A DNA stretch of 43,899 nucleotides from Bifidobacterium callitrichidarum (GCF_003129905.1 NZ_QFFM01000028.1:1-43899); one strand, 5' to 3'. Shown: positions 1 to 8,530, numbered from the stretch's first letter. Notes: a model not told the origin generated them from the sequence alone. Numbers and translations are program-made.

Positions 1-222
1 CACGGACCACCTGTGCACTATGTGAGCGTTCTCGCCACCCCCGCCGTCGCTTGAGCCATACTCATGCGTCAGGCACAGCGATGTGTGGGGGTAACGTCGC
101 TGGGGCCACAAGCCATACCAACCCTTCCTCCGCATGCCGGTCGCTGTGCTTCATTTCGTGAAGACAGATATCCGCGGATAGGTAATACGCGGAATCCATG
201 CAGCATGAGGGGAAGAGGAAAC

Positions 223-1536
223 ATGTCTGCAAGTGCATCCGCAGCGATGACGAAACCGGTGAAGAAGGATTCGGTTCCCGAGATCATCGCCGCATCCATG
301 GTCGGTACGGCCATCGAGTTCTACGACAACTACTGCTATTCCATCGCAGCCGCCAGCTACTTCGGTATGGTGTTCTTCACCGAAGTCGCCAAGTCCAACC
401 AGGCGCTCGCCACGCTGATGGCGTTCGTCACGTTCGCCGTCTCCTTCCTGGCCCGTCCGTTCGGCTCCATGCTGTTCGGCCACTTCGGCGACAAGATGGG
501 CCGCAAGAAGACCCTGGTGATCGCCCTGATGACCATGGGCATCGCCACCTTCCTGGTCGGCTGCCTGCCCGGCTATGACCAGATCGGCGCATGGTCCGTG
601 GTGATCCTGTGCATCTGCCGTGCCTGCCAGGGCGTGGGTCTCGCCGGCGAATGGTCCGGCGCCGCGCTGGTGGCCACCGAGAACGCCCCGGCCGACAAGC
701 GCGCCCTGTACGGTTCCTTCCCGAACCTCGGCGCCCCGATCGGCTTCTTCTGCGCCTACGGCCTGAACCTGCTGCTCGAGTCCAACCTGAGCCAGGAGCA
801 GATGGTGGCCTTCGGCTGGCGTATCCCGTTCCTGTGCTCCGCCGTGCTGGTTGCCATCGGCCTGTACGTGCGTGCCCGCATGTCCGAGACCCCGGTGTTC
901 CAGAAGGCCTCCGACGAGAAGCGCACCTCCAAGCACCCGCTGACCGACCTGCTGCCGTACTGGAAGGAAGTCCTTCTCGGCACCGTGGCCATGGGCATCA
1001 CCTACACGCTGTTCTACATCCTCGGCACCTGGTCCCTGGCCTACGGCGTCAAGGGCCTGAAGTTCACGCAGGGCGAGTACCTGCTCATGCAGATGACCTC
1101 CGTGATCTTCTTCGCCATCTTCATCATCATCTCCTGCGTGTATGCCGATAAGATCGGCCGCAAGAAGGTGCTCATCGCGGCGACCTTCTGCACGCTGGTG
1201 TTCAGCTTCTTCACCCCGCTGCTCCTCGTGCACTCCGCGGCGCACATCATGATCTTCCTGTGCGTGGGCTTCGTGTTCATGGGCAGCCTCTTCGGACCGT
1301 GCGGCGCCTACCTGCCCGAGCTGTTCCCGGTGCACGTGCGCTACTCCGGCGCCGGCCTGAGCTACAACCTCGCCGCCATCTTCGGTGGCGCGTTCGCCCC
1401 GACCATCGCCCAGGCCCTGGTCACCTCCAAGTTCGGCGTGGCCGGTGTGGGCTGGTACATGGCCATCATGGCCGCCGTCGCCCTGCTCGCCCTGTTCCTC
1501 ATCAAGGAAAGCAAGGACAAGGACTACGATCTGTGA
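223..1536 (+). CDS. MFS transporter, metabolite:H+ symporter (MHS) type
   Basis: Predicted 437-aa inner-membrane permease with about 12 hydrophobic segments. The loop 2-3 signature of the major facilitator superfamily is visible (GHFGDKMGRKK near residues 86-96) and a second copy occurs mid-protein (ADKIGRKK), as is typical of the duplicated halves. The N-terminal text around IEFYDNY resembles the MHS/ProP-ShiA-KgtP subfamily, which imports small organic acids, betaines or shikimate with protons; the substrate cannot be read from sequence. I chose ATG 223 because AGGGGAAGAGG precedes it at good spacing and the hydrophilic N-terminus then fits the family; a start at 64 would add an unlikely Arg/Pro-rich leader. 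It is monocistronic, closed by the terminator at 1576. Confidence 0.88.
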   Translation: MSASASAAMTKPVKKDSVPEIIAASMVGTAIEFYDNYCYSIAAASYFGMVFFTEVAKSNQALATLMAFVTFAVSFLARPFGSMLFGHFGDKMGRKKTLVIALMTMGIATFLVGCLPGYDQIGAWSVVILCICRACQGVGLAGEWSGAALVATENAPADKRALYGSFPNLGAPIGFFCAYGLNLLLESNLSQEQMVAFGWRIPFLCSAVLVAIGLYVRARMSETPVFQKASDEKRTSKHPLTDLLPYWKEVLLGTVAMGITYTLFYILGTWSLAYGVKGLKFTQGEYLLMQMTSVIFFAIFIIISCVYADKIGRKKVLIAATFCTLVFSFFTPLLLVHSAAHIMIFLCVGFVFMGSLFGPCGAYLPELFPVHVRYSGAGLSYNLAAIFGGAFAPTIAQALVTSKFGVAGVGWYMAIMAAVALLALFLIKESKDKDYDL

Positions 1537-1575
1537 GCCCTGACAGACAGGCCTGATCAAGGCTGATACAGACAA

Positions 1576-1612
1576 AACGCCGTCTTCCGTTTTCGCGGGA
1601 GGCGGCGTTTTT
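1576..1612 (+). terminator. Rho-independent terminator
   Basis: A 14-bp stem starting AACGCCG and ending CGGCGTT (two G-T pairs), a six-base loop TTTTCG and a T6 tail. It closes the MFS gene. Confidence 0.85.
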
Positions 1613-1631
1613 TGTTGTCGTCGCACGCAAA

Positions 1632-1653
1632 ACTAGATGAACAGTAGGCGAAC
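1632..1653 (-). promoter_or_regulatory. PHO-box-like tandem repeat upstream of the sensor kinase
   Basis: Read on the minus strand this is two adjacent 11-mers, GTTCGCCTACT and GTTCATCTAGT. The layout (two 11-nt direct repeats starting GTTC) matches the PHO box bound by actinobacterial PhoP/RegX3-type regulators. It lies about 40 bp upstream of the -10 at 1692, consistent with autoregulation. Binding is inferred. Confidence 0.55.
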
Positions 1654-1691
1654 TTACGTAGTTTGGCCGTGGCGCTACATCCCGGGCGTTT

Positions 1692-1697
1692 TAGGCT
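1692..1697 (+). promoter_or_regulatory. -10 element (leaderless) of senX3-like gene
   Basis: TAGGCT ends 7 nt before ATG 1705, so transcription would begin at the A of the start codon. No Shine-Dalgarno sequence is visible before this ATG. Confidence 0.5.
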
Positions 1698-1704
1698 AGA
1701 AGCC

Positions 1705-3009
1705 ATGGGAATCTGGAAATTCGTCGTACTTGTGGTGCTCGCCGCGTTGGTTCTGGCGTGGGCCGTCGTCATCGCGTACAACAAGGGTCGCGTCGCCGGG
1801 CGCAAAGCCGCCGAGGAGGCCGCCGCCACGGACGAGGACGCATGGTCGCTCTTCGGCCGTGATGTGCCGGTGCGTCCCACCGAACGACGTCTCGTCGAAG
1901 TCCTGCCCGAAGCCCTGATCGTGACCGACCGCAACGGCACCGTCCACTACGCCAGTCCCGGTTCGGTGCCGTTCGGCCTGGTGTCCAGCGGCCGCCTCAA
2001 CTCGCGCGAGGTCGAGGACATCCTCACCCAGGCCGCGTCCGACGGCGGCGTGCGCGAACGCGAGGTCCAGCTGCCCGTCCACCGCAACCAGTTCCCGACC
2101 CTGAACGGCAAGGGCATCGAGGCCGGCCAGTCGCTGCCGTCCAACACGCTGTACCTGCGCGTGCGCATCGGCGATATCGACGACGACCTCTACGCCATCC
2201 TCATCAACGACGTGTCCGAGCAGCGCCGCTTCGAGGCCGTGCGCCGCGACTTCGTGACCAACGTCTCGCATGAGCTCAAGACCCCGGCCGGCGCGATCTC
2301 GCTGCTCGCCGAGACCATCACCGACGCCGCCGACGACCCGGACGCAGTCCGCTACTTCTCCGGCCGCATCACCAAGGAATCCGCGCGTCTGACCGAGCTC
2401 GTCCGCCATCTCATCGACCTGCAGAAAGCCCAGACCTCGCAGGGCGTGATGAACCCGGAGCGTATTTCGGCGCTGGACGTGGCCCGCGCCGGCATCGCCG
2501 CCAACCGCGTGCAGGCGGACGCGCGGCATGTGGACATCCGTCTGAGCGTCAATGGCAAGCCCGTGCCACTGGACGAGGGAGAGGGCGAGGATCCGGTCGA
2601 AGCCCCGAAGGCACCGGCCATCGTCGCCGACAAGGAGGCGATGAACACCGCCGTCAAGAACCTGGTGGAGAACGCCATCCACTATTCGCCCGAGCACACC
2701 ACCGTGGCCGTGGGCGTGAGCGAACAGGGCGGCCGCGTGGTCATCCGCGTGGTCGATCAGGGCATCGGCATCCCCGAACAGTCGCTGGACCGCATTTTCG
2801 AGCGGTTCTACCGGGTCGATCCCGCCCGCTCCCGCCAGACCGGCGGCTCGGGACTGGGGCTGGCCATCACCAAGCACTGCGTGCAGGAGAACGGCGGCAA
2901 GATCGCCGTATGGTCGCGCGAGGGCGAGGGGTCCACGTTCACCATCACCATGCCCGAGGCTCCGGAGGAGCACGGCGGCGACGGCACGGGCGAACGCACG
3001 CGGCAGTGA
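1705..3009 (+). CDS. senX3: Phosphate-type sensor histidine kinase (SenX3/PhoR-like)
   Basis: 434-aa membrane sensor kinase. One N-terminal transmembrane helix (about residues 5-27) is followed by a PAS-like region (about 60-170), then the DHp helix with the phospho-acceptor His189 in NVSHELKTP, and a HATPase domain showing the N box (NLVENAIHYS), G1 (DQGIGIP), F box (FERFYRVD) and G2 (GGSGLGLAI). A single TM helix with a cytoplasmic PAS is the SenX3 architecture. With the adjacent response regulator and pstSCAB it should sense phosphate sufficiency through the Pst transporter. Start chosen at ATG 1705, giving a normal TM start; an upstream ATG at 1663 lies within the promoter. PHO box at 1632 suggests autoregulation. 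Confidence 0.88.
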   Translation: MGIWKFVVLVVLAALVLAWAVVIAYNKGRVAGRKAAEEAAATDEDAWSLFGRDVPVRPTERRLVEVLPEALIVTDRNGTVHYASPGSVPFGLVSSGRLNSREVEDILTQAASDGGVREREVQLPVHRNQFPTLNGKGIEAGQSLPSNTLYLRVRIGDIDDDLYAILINDVSEQRRFEAVRRDFVTNVSHELKTPAGAISLLAETITDAADDPDAVRYFSGRITKESARLTELVRHLIDLQKAQTSQGVMNPERISALDVARAGIAANRVQADARHVDIRLSVNGKPVPLDEGEGEDPVEAPKAPAIVADKEAMNTAVKNLVENAIHYSPEHTTVAVGVSEQGGRVVIRVVDQGIGIPEQSLDRIFERFYRVDPARSRQTGGSGLGLAITKHCVQENGGKIAVWSREGEGSTFTITMPEAPEEHGGDGTGERTRQ

Positions 3010-3161
3010 CGCACGGGTGGCCGCGTCCGTAAGCGATGCGCGTACCGGTGATCGCGCATCGCGGAAGCCTTTCGGCGGACACCGTGGGAACTTGCGCCAC
3101 GCGCTGCAGGGCGGGGCACCATGCGCGGCATCCGGCGTAGACATACCGCAGAATTACGTAC

Positions 3162-3183
3162 TTCAGTCAAACAGCAGGCAAAC
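3162..3183 (-). promoter_or_regulatory. PHO-box-like tandem repeat upstream of the response regulator
   Basis: Minus-strand reading gives GTTTGCCTGCT followed directly by GTTTGACTGAA, two 11-mers like those upstream of the kinase. A TACGTA palindrome sits at 3155-3160. This implies that the regulator has its own promoter in the 249-bp kinase-regulator gap. Confidence 0.45.
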
Positions 3184-3258
3184 AGAGAGCGAATGGTTAC
3201 GATGGAATCTGGAAATTTTGTGCCGATGCGCACGGGAACCTACCCGAGAAAGGCTACT

Positions 3259-3963
3259 ATGACGCGCATTCTTATCGTCGAAGACGAGGAATCCTATCGT
3301 GAGCCGCTGGTTTACCAGCTCACGCGCGAAGGCTACGACGTGTCCGCCGCCGCCACCGGCGAGGAGGGGCTGGAACTGTTCACCAAGGGCGGCATCGATC
3401 TGGTGCTGCTCGACCTCATGCTGCCCGGCATCGACGGCACCGCGCTGTGCCGCCGCATCCGCGAGCAGAGCCGTGTGCCGATCATCATGCTCACCGCCAA
3501 AAGCGCCGAGATCGACAAGGTCGTGGGCCTGGAGATCGGCGCGGACGATTACGTGACCAAGCCGTATTCGTTCCGTGAACTGCTGGCCCGCATCCGCGCC
3601 GTCATGCGCCGCAACCAGGCCACCATGCAGGCCTCCGGCTCCGTGGACGACGACATCCCGCTGGTCTGCGGCGACATCGCCATGCAGGTGGGCCAGCACC
3701 AGGTCACCGTGCGCGGCGAAACCGTGTTCTTCCCGCTCAAGGAATTCGAGCTGCTGGAATACCTCATGCAGAACAAGGGCCGCGTGATGACCCGCCACCA
3801 GCTCATCGACCGCATCTGGGGCTCCGACTACGTGGGGGACACCAAGACCCTCGACGTGCACGTCAAGCGCGTGCGCTCCAAGATCGAGGAGGATCCGGCA
3901 CACCCCAAGTACTTGACCACCGTGCGCGGCCTCGGCTACAAGATTGATACGCCCGCCGAGTAA
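3259..3963 (+). CDS. regX3: OmpR/PhoB-family response regulator (RegX3-like)
   Basis: 234 aa. Receiver domain (1-120) with acidic pocket Glu8/Asp9, phospho-acceptor Asp52 in LLDLMLPG, Thr in MLTAK and the conserved Lys in TKPYS; C-terminal winged-helix Trans_reg_C domain (about 135-232) ending in the usual TVRGLGYK. It should bind PHO boxes and control pstSCAB and its own genes. ATG 3259 has an AGAAAGG ribosome site five bases upstream; longer in-frame starts at 3121 and 3193 would add sequence foreign to the family and span the PHO-box region. Partner of the upstream kinase. Confidence 0.9.
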   Translation: MTRILIVEDEESYREPLVYQLTREGYDVSAAATGEEGLELFTKGGIDLVLLDLMLPGIDGTALCRRIREQSRVPIIMLTAKSAEIDKVVGLEIGADDYVTKPYSFRELLARIRAVMRRNQATMQASGSVDDDIPLVCGDIAMQVGQHQVTVRGETVFFPLKEFELLEYLMQNKGRVMTRHQLIDRIWGSDYVGDTKTLDVHVKRVRSKIEEDPAHPKYLTTVRGLGYKIDTPAE

Positions 3964-3996
3964 GCCGGTCGGCCGTCCGACCAAGGTCCGTATATC

Positions 3997-4025
3997 ATGC
4001 TCCCGCCATCGGGAGCATTTTTATT
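3997..4025 (+). terminator. Rho-independent terminator
   Basis: Hairpin ATGCTCCC-gccatc-GGGAGCAT followed by TTTTATT, closing the regulator gene and separating it from pstS. Confidence 0.85.
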
Positions 4026-4081
4026 CCGGCCGCGCACCCACAAACTACGTAGCGCAAACGTAGTCGCATTCATCAGCAAGT

Positions 4082-4103
4082 GTTCATCTTCCGTTTACTG
4101 ATT
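4082..4103 (+). promoter_or_regulatory. PHO box of pstS
   Basis: Two adjacent 11-mers, GTTCATCTTCC and GTTTACTGATT, end 27 bp before the -10 hexamer at 4131. The tandem 11-nt layout and its place just upstream of the -35 region fit phosphate-starvation activation of pstSCAB. A TACGTA palindrome lies at 4046-4051. Confidence 0.65.
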
Positions 4104-4130
4104 TCGTGCTCCCCGCCCTCCAACCGCCCA

Positions 4131-4136
4131 TAGGCT
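4131..4136 (+). promoter_or_regulatory. Putative -10 of pstS
   Basis: TAGGCT, identical to the hexamer before the kinase gene. Expected start of transcription near 4143, giving a 5' leader of about 60 nt with the ribosome site GAGGGA. No good -35 is seen, as expected for an activator-dependent promoter. Confidence 0.45.
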
Positions 4137-4203
4137 TGTAGTTGTCATGAATCGAACGGGCCGTTCGGACCCGCGAACATTGATAGAGGGAATTCAAGAA
4201 ATC

Positions 4204-5337
4204 ATGCAGAAGAACATTCTCGTTCGCTCCCTTGCCGCCCTTTCCGGCATTGTGATGCTTGCTTCCGTGGCTGCTTGCGGCGACAACACCGCTTCCACCA
4301 ACACCAACTCTTCTTCCACCGACTCCTCCTCCAAGTCCACCCCGATCTCCGGTGACTTCCAGGGCGCCGGCGCCACCTCCCAGCAGGCCGCCGTCGAGGC
4401 TTGGATCGCCGGCTTCCAGGGCACCAACCCGGATGCCAAGATCGCCTACAACCCCACCGGTTCCGGCGCCGGCGTGACCACCTTCCTGACCGGCGCCACC
4501 GCCTGGGCCGGCTCTGACAAGGCCCTGTCCGACGACGACATCGCCAAGTCCAAGTCCGTCTGCGCCTCCGGCCAGGCCTTCGACGTGCCGGTCTACATCT
4601 CCCCGATCGCCATCGTCTTCAACCTGAAGGGCGTTTCCGACGCCGGCAAGCACGTCAACCTCGACGCCGCCACCGCCGCCAAGATCTTCGACGGCAAGAT
4701 CACCACCTGGAACGATCCGGCCATCCAGGACCAGAACAAGGATCTGAAGCTGCCGGCCACCCCGATCACCGTGGTTCACCGTTCCGATAAGTCCGGCACC
4801 ACCCAGAACTTCGTCTCCTACTTCAAGGATCAGGCTCCTGACGCCTGGACCTACGACCTGTCCGAGAACTGGCCGAACGAGGTCGGCCAGGGCGCCAAGG
4901 GCACTTCCGGCGTGATCTCCACCGTCAAGCAGGCCGACGGCACCATCGGTTACGCCGACTTCTCCCAGGTCGGTGACCTCGGCACCGCCGCCATCAAGGT
5001 CGGCGACAAGTACAACGAGATTTCCGCCGAGGCCGGCTCCAAGGTCATCGAGGACTCCAAGCTCGACGACACCGCCAAGGGCGAGAACCGCGTGGTCGTC
5101 AAGATCAACCACGCCACCGAGGCCGACGGCGCCTACCCGATCGTCCTGGTCTCCTACGACATCGTCTGCCCGGCCTACAAGGATGCCAAGCAGGGTGAGT
5201 TCGCCAAGGCTTGGCTGACCTACGTCACTTCCGCCGAGGGCCAGAAGGCCGCTCAGGACGCCGCCGGCTCCGCTCCGCTGCCGTCCAGCCTGACCTCTCA
5301 GATCACCAAGTCCATCGAAGCCATCAAGACCAAGTGA
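4204..5337 (+). CDS. pstS: Phosphate ABC transporter substrate-binding lipoprotein
   Basis: 377 aa. Signal peptide with lipobox LASVAAC (lipidated Cys25), a Ser/Thr/Asn-rich linker to about residue 50, then a PstS-type periplasmic-binding fold with family motifs GAGATS, YNPTGSGAG and HRSDKSGTT, which line the phosphate site. It captures phosphate at the outer face of the membrane and delivers it to PstCA. Start ATG 4204 gives a normal n-region; an upstream ATG at 4147 would add a charged extension. A strong stem-loop follows the gene at 5414, likely enriching pstS mRNA over the membrane genes. Confidence 0.95.
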   Translation: MQKNILVRSLAALSGIVMLASVAACGDNTASTNTNSSSTDSSSKSTPISGDFQGAGATSQQAAVEAWIAGFQGTNPDAKIAYNPTGSGAGVTTFLTGATAWAGSDKALSDDDIAKSKSVCASGQAFDVPVYISPIAIVFNLKGVSDAGKHVNLDAATAAKIFDGKITTWNDPAIQDQNKDLKLPATPITVVHRSDKSGTTQNFVSYFKDQAPDAWTYDLSENWPNEVGQGAKGTSGVISTVKQADGTIGYADFSQVGDLGTAAIKVGDKYNEISAEAGSKVIEDSKLDDTAKGENRVVVKINHATEADGAYPIVLVSYDIVCPAYKDAKQGEFAKAWLTYVTSAEGQKAAQDAAGSAPLPSSLTSQITKSIEAIKTK

Positions 5338-5413
5338 TCGCACGGGCCTCACATACGGCACGGGCACGGATCCTGATCCGATAACCGAATAGCAGACTGC
5401 ACTGCAGTCGGAA

Positions 5414-5456
5414 CTTTGAGCCGCAGTCGTAGCACCTCTACGGCTGCGGCTCAAAG
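5414..5456 (+). other. Intercistronic stem-loop between pstS and pstC
   Basis: Inverted repeat CTTTGAGCCGCAG / CTGCGGCTCAAAG extended through CGTAG / CTACG around loop CACCT, giving about 18 paired bases with one mismatch and no T-tract. Stem-loops after binding-protein genes commonly stabilise the upstream mRNA, giving more PstS than PstC/A. Confidence 0.7.
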
Positions 5457-5549
5457 CCGGTTAAGGCACATGTCCGAAAACGGCGCCGAACGGCCCGATC
5501 ATCTGGCTGAAACCCCATCCTCAAGAAAATCCTTCGTTAAGGAGAATCC

Positions 5550-6506
5550 GTGAGTTCGCAAGACAAAACGGCTCTGCAACCCTCCGGCGGCAAAACCGCC
5601 GACAAGGTGTTCCGCGGCGTGGCCTACGCCTGCGGCATCCTGATCCTGGTCGTGCTCGCAGCCGTGTTCCTCTTCCTCTTCTTCCGCGCGTGGCCGCTCA
5701 TCGGCGGCGACCAGAAGGCCAACAGCGAGACCATCTCCAGCTTCACCGGCGGCAAGGTCTCCAGCTTCTGGGGCTACGTGCTGCCGTTGCTGTTCGGTAC
5801 GGTGCTCATCTCCATCTTGGCCCTGATCATCGCGTTCTTCGTGTCCATCGGCATCGCCCTGTTCATCTCGCACTACGCGCCGAAGAGCGTCGCCACCGGT
5901 CTGAGCTACGTCATCGACCTGCTCGCCGCAATCCCCTCCGTTATCTACGGTCTGTGGGGCGGCCTGATCCTGGTGCCCGCCATCTACCCGTTCTGGAACT
6001 GGGTGGCCAACCATTTGGGCTGGTTCCCGCTGTTCGCCGGCCCCGCCGCCAACCCGCAGCGTACGGTGGCCACCGTGGCCGTGGTGCTCGCCGTGATGGT
6101 CCTGCCGATCATCACCTCCATGTCGCGCGATATCTTCCTGCAGACCCCGACCCTCCAGCAGGAGGCCGCCTACGGTCTAGGCGCCACCAAGTGGGAGATG
6201 ATCAAGCTGGCCGTGATTCCGTTCGGCCGCTCCGGCATCGTCTCCGCATCCATGCTGGCCCTCGGTCGTGCACTTGGCGAGACGATGGCCGTGTTGATGA
6301 TCCTCTCCCCGAGCGTCACCGGCTACTCCATCAAGATCCTGCAGGCCTCCCAGAGCAACGCGATCGCATCCAACATTGCCGCCCAGTGCCCCGAAGCCAA
6401 CGATCTTGGTGTTTCCGTGCTGATCGGAACCGGTCTGATCCTGTTCCTCATCACCTTCATCGTCAACTTCGCGGCTCGCAAGATCACTGAGAAGGCAGGT
6501 GCCTGA
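5550..6506 (+). CDS. pstC: Phosphate ABC transporter permease PstC
   Basis: 318-aa membrane permease with six predicted helices and the inner-membrane component EAA loop (EAAYGLGATKWE, about residues 202-213) that docks on PstB. The GTG at 5550 is chosen because AAGGAG precedes it by six bases. The final TGA overlaps the pstA ATG by one base, so the two permeases are translationally coupled. Together with PstA it forms the phosphate channel. Confidence 0.95.
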   Translation: MSSQDKTALQPSGGKTADKVFRGVAYACGILILVVLAAVFLFLFFRAWPLIGGDQKANSETISSFTGGKVSSFWGYVLPLLFGTVLISILALIIAFFVSIGIALFISHYAPKSVATGLSYVIDLLAAIPSVIYGLWGGLILVPAIYPFWNWVANHLGWFPLFAGPAANPQRTVATVAVVLAVMVLPIITSMSRDIFLQTPTLQQEAAYGLGATKWEMIKLAVIPFGRSGIVSASMLALGRALGETMAVLMILSPSVTGYSIKILQASQSNAIASNIAAQCPEANDLGVSVLIGTGLILFLITFIVNFAARKITEKAGA

Positions 6507-7498
6507 TGGCTGAAGAAACCAAGAAGAAGAACCTTGACGGCGCGCCCGTCATCGACTTCGACAAGTTCCGCCCCACCCGCTCCTCCGAGCAGTACCGCAA
6601 GGGCAAGGACATGTTCATGTCCGGCCTGATCGCGCTGGCCTTCGTGATCGCCTGCATCCCGCTGATCTCCGTGCTGTACACCACCATCGTCAACGGCTTC
6701 AAGCGTCTGAACCTCAACTTCCTGAGCTACAACATGACCGGTGTGGTCGGCGGCAACCCGACCCCCTCCGGCGGCTACGGCGGCGTGCTCCACGCCATCA
6801 TCGGCACCCTGGAGATCACCGGCGGCGCCATGCTGATCTCCATCCCGATCGGCATCATGTGCGCCGTGTACCTCGTCGAATACGCACATGGTGGCAAGCT
6901 CGCCATGACCATCTCCCTGCTGGTCGACGTGATGAGCGGCATTCCTTCCATCGTCGCCGGTCTGTTCGCCTTCTCGATGTTCACCATCGTGTTCGGCCCC
7001 GGCACCATCAACGGTTTCGAAGGCTCCGTGGCACTCTCCCTGCTGATGCTGCCCACCGTGGTCAAGTCCTGCGAGGAGATGCTCAAGATCGTGCCGAACG
7101 ATCTGCGTGAGGCTTCCCTGGCCCTCGGCGTCACCAAGCAGCGCACCATCACCAAGATCGTGCTGCGTACGGCCCTGCCGGGCATCGTCTCCGGCTGCAT
7201 CCTCGCCATCGCCCGCGTGATCGGCGAGACCGCACCGCTGCTCATGACCGCAGGCTACATCGCCAGCACGAACGTCAACCTGTTCGCCGGCCAGATGACC
7301 ACGCTGCCTGTGTACGTCTACCAGGAGTACTCCAAGCTCTCCGCCAACTGCCCGGCCAACGCCACCGCGGACTGCGTGACCACCATCCCGATGGAACGCG
7401 CCTGGGCCGCCGCCCTCGTGCTGATCATCGTGGTGCTGGTGCTCAACCTCATCGGCCGCCTGGTGGCGAAGGTCTTCGCCGTCAAGACCGAGCGCTAA
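6506..7498 (+). CDS. pstA: Phosphate ABC transporter permease PstA
   Basis: 330-aa membrane permease, about six helices after a 35-residue cytoplasmic N-terminus, with EAA loop EASLALGVTKQ. Starts at the ATG overlapping the pstC stop. A 200-bp gap holding a structured repeat follows before pstB, unusual inside a pst operon. Confidence 0.95.
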   Translation: MAEETKKKNLDGAPVIDFDKFRPTRSSEQYRKGKDMFMSGLIALAFVIACIPLISVLYTTIVNGFKRLNLNFLSYNMTGVVGGNPTPSGGYGGVLHAIIGTLEITGGAMLISIPIGIMCAVYLVEYAHGGKLAMTISLLVDVMSGIPSIVAGLFAFSMFTIVFGPGTINGFEGSVALSLLMLPTVVKSCEEMLKIVPNDLREASLALGVTKQRTITKIVLRTALPGIVSGCILAIARVIGETAPLLMTAGYIASTNVNLFAGQMTTLPVYVYQEYSKLSANCPANATADCVTTIPMERAWAAALVLIIVVLVLNLIGRLVAKVFAVKTER

Positions 7499-7511
7499 AG
7501 ACACCTCTCTC

Positions 7512-7659
7512 GGCTCCCCTTGTCAGGACATTGCCGTGAAGCAAATAGCGGAGCTGTTTGTAGGCAATGTGCGAGACGACAGTCGAGCCAACAGAACACG
7601 AACGAAGTTCGTCCTTAATTGCAGGATGAGCTGGCGGCGAAGCCGACTGAGGGTAGTCC
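7512..7659 (+). repeat. Structured repeat, long form (B), inside the pst operon
   Basis: 148-bp copy of a dispersed element: GGCTCCCCT head; nested stem ACATTGCC ... GGCAATGT enclosing CAAATAGC-gga-GCTGTTTG with internal loop GTGAAG/TA; then GAGACGACAGTCGAGCC, a GAAC-gaa-GTTC hairpin, and a GGCGGC-gaa-GCCGAC hairpin with tail TGAGGGTAGTC. Other copies lie at 9001-9217, 19325-19472, 23560-23677, 38524-38699, 41180-41366 and 42881-43102. Terminal inverted repeats are absent here. Confidence 0.85.
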
Positions 7660-7697
7660 ATAATCGTCAGAAGACATAAAAACAATAAGGAAACATC

Positions 7698-8477
7698 ATG
7701 GGACAACGTATTGACGTCAACCACGAGAACATCTACTACGGCGACTTCCTGGCCGTGGAGGATGTGAACATCAACATCGAGGCGAACAAGGTCACCGCCT
7801 TCATCGGCCCGTCCGGCTGCGGCAAGTCCACCGTGCTGCGCACGCTCGACCGCATGCACGAGCTCATCCCCGGCGCGCACGTCGAGGGCGAGGTCCTGCT
7901 CGAGGGCAAGAACCTGTACGACAAGGACGTGGACCCCGTCTCCGTCCGTCGTGACGTGGGCATGGTCTTCCAGCGCCCGAACCCGTTCCCGACCATGTCC
8001 ATCCGCGAGAACGTGCTCGCCGGTGTGCGTCTGAACAACAAGCACATCAGCAAGTCCGACGCGGACGATCTGGTCGAGTGGGCCCTGCGCGGCGCCAACC
8101 TGTGGAACGAGGTCAAGGATCGTCTTGACAACCCTGGCATCGGCCTGTCCGGCGGCCAGCAGCAGCGTCTGTGCATCGCCCGCGCCGTGGCCGTCCACCC
8201 GCAGGTGGTGCTCATGGACGAGCCCTGCTCCGCCCTCGACCCGATCTCCACCCTGGCCGTTGAGGATCTGATCAACGAGCTCAAGGACGACTACACCATC
8301 GTGATCGTGACCCACAACATGCAGCAGGCCGCCCGTATCGCCGACTACACGGCCTTCTTCAACCTGAAGGCCGTGGGCCAGCCGGGCCACCTGGAGTACT
8401 TCGCGGACACCACCACGATGTTCAACAACCCCCAGAACGCCGAGGCCGAGCGTTACATCTCCGGTCGTTTCGGCTGA
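7698..8477 (+). CDS. pstB: Phosphate ABC transporter ATP-binding protein
   Basis: 259 aa. Walker [10 protein letters not shown] (residues 37-45), Q-loop region VFQRPNPFP typical of PstB, signature LSGGQQQR, Walker [13 protein letters not shown] and the switch His in VTHNMQQA. It energises phosphate uptake. AAGGA precedes ATG 7698 at good distance. No phoU follows, so signalling to the kinase must use PstB itself or a distant PhoU. The stop codon lies inside a 57-bp palindrome. Confidence 0.95.
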   Translation: MGQRIDVNHENIYYGDFLAVEDVNINIEANKVTAFIGPSGCGKSTVLRTLDRMHELIPGAHVEGEVLLEGKNLYDKDVDPVSVRRDVGMVFQRPNPFPTMSIRENVLAGVRLNNKHISKSDADDLVEWALRGANLWNEVKDRLDNPGIGLSGGQQQRLCIARAVAVHPQVVLMDEPCSALDPISTLAVEDLINELKDDYTIVIVTHNMQQAARIADYTAFFNLKAVGQPGHLEYFADTTTMFNNPQNAEAERYISGRFG

Positions 8478-8530
8478 TCGTTTGACGGAAGGGCCCCGCT
8501 TCGGGCGGGGCTTTTCCGTCAAACGATCAG
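8474..8530 (+). terminator. 57-bp palindrome with embedded terminator, overlapping the pstB stop
   Basis: Perfect 17-bp outer arms CTGATCGTTTGACGGAA / TTCCGTCAAACGATCAG enclose GCCCCGC-ttcgg-GCGGGGC-TTTT. The inner hairpin and T-tract look like a rho-independent terminator of the pst operon; the much longer arms and the overlap with the stop codon are unusual. A structured repeat begins four bases further on. Confidence 0.8.

Noticed and set aside
64..222. N-terminal extension of the MFS transporter
   Set aside because: Upstream frame is Arg/Pro-rich, unlike MHS permeases, and a good ribosome site precedes ATG 223.
3121..3258. N-terminal extension of the response regulator
   Set aside because: Response regulators of this family start at the MTRILIVEDE text; the upstream frame covers the PHO box and lacks a ribosome site until 3259.
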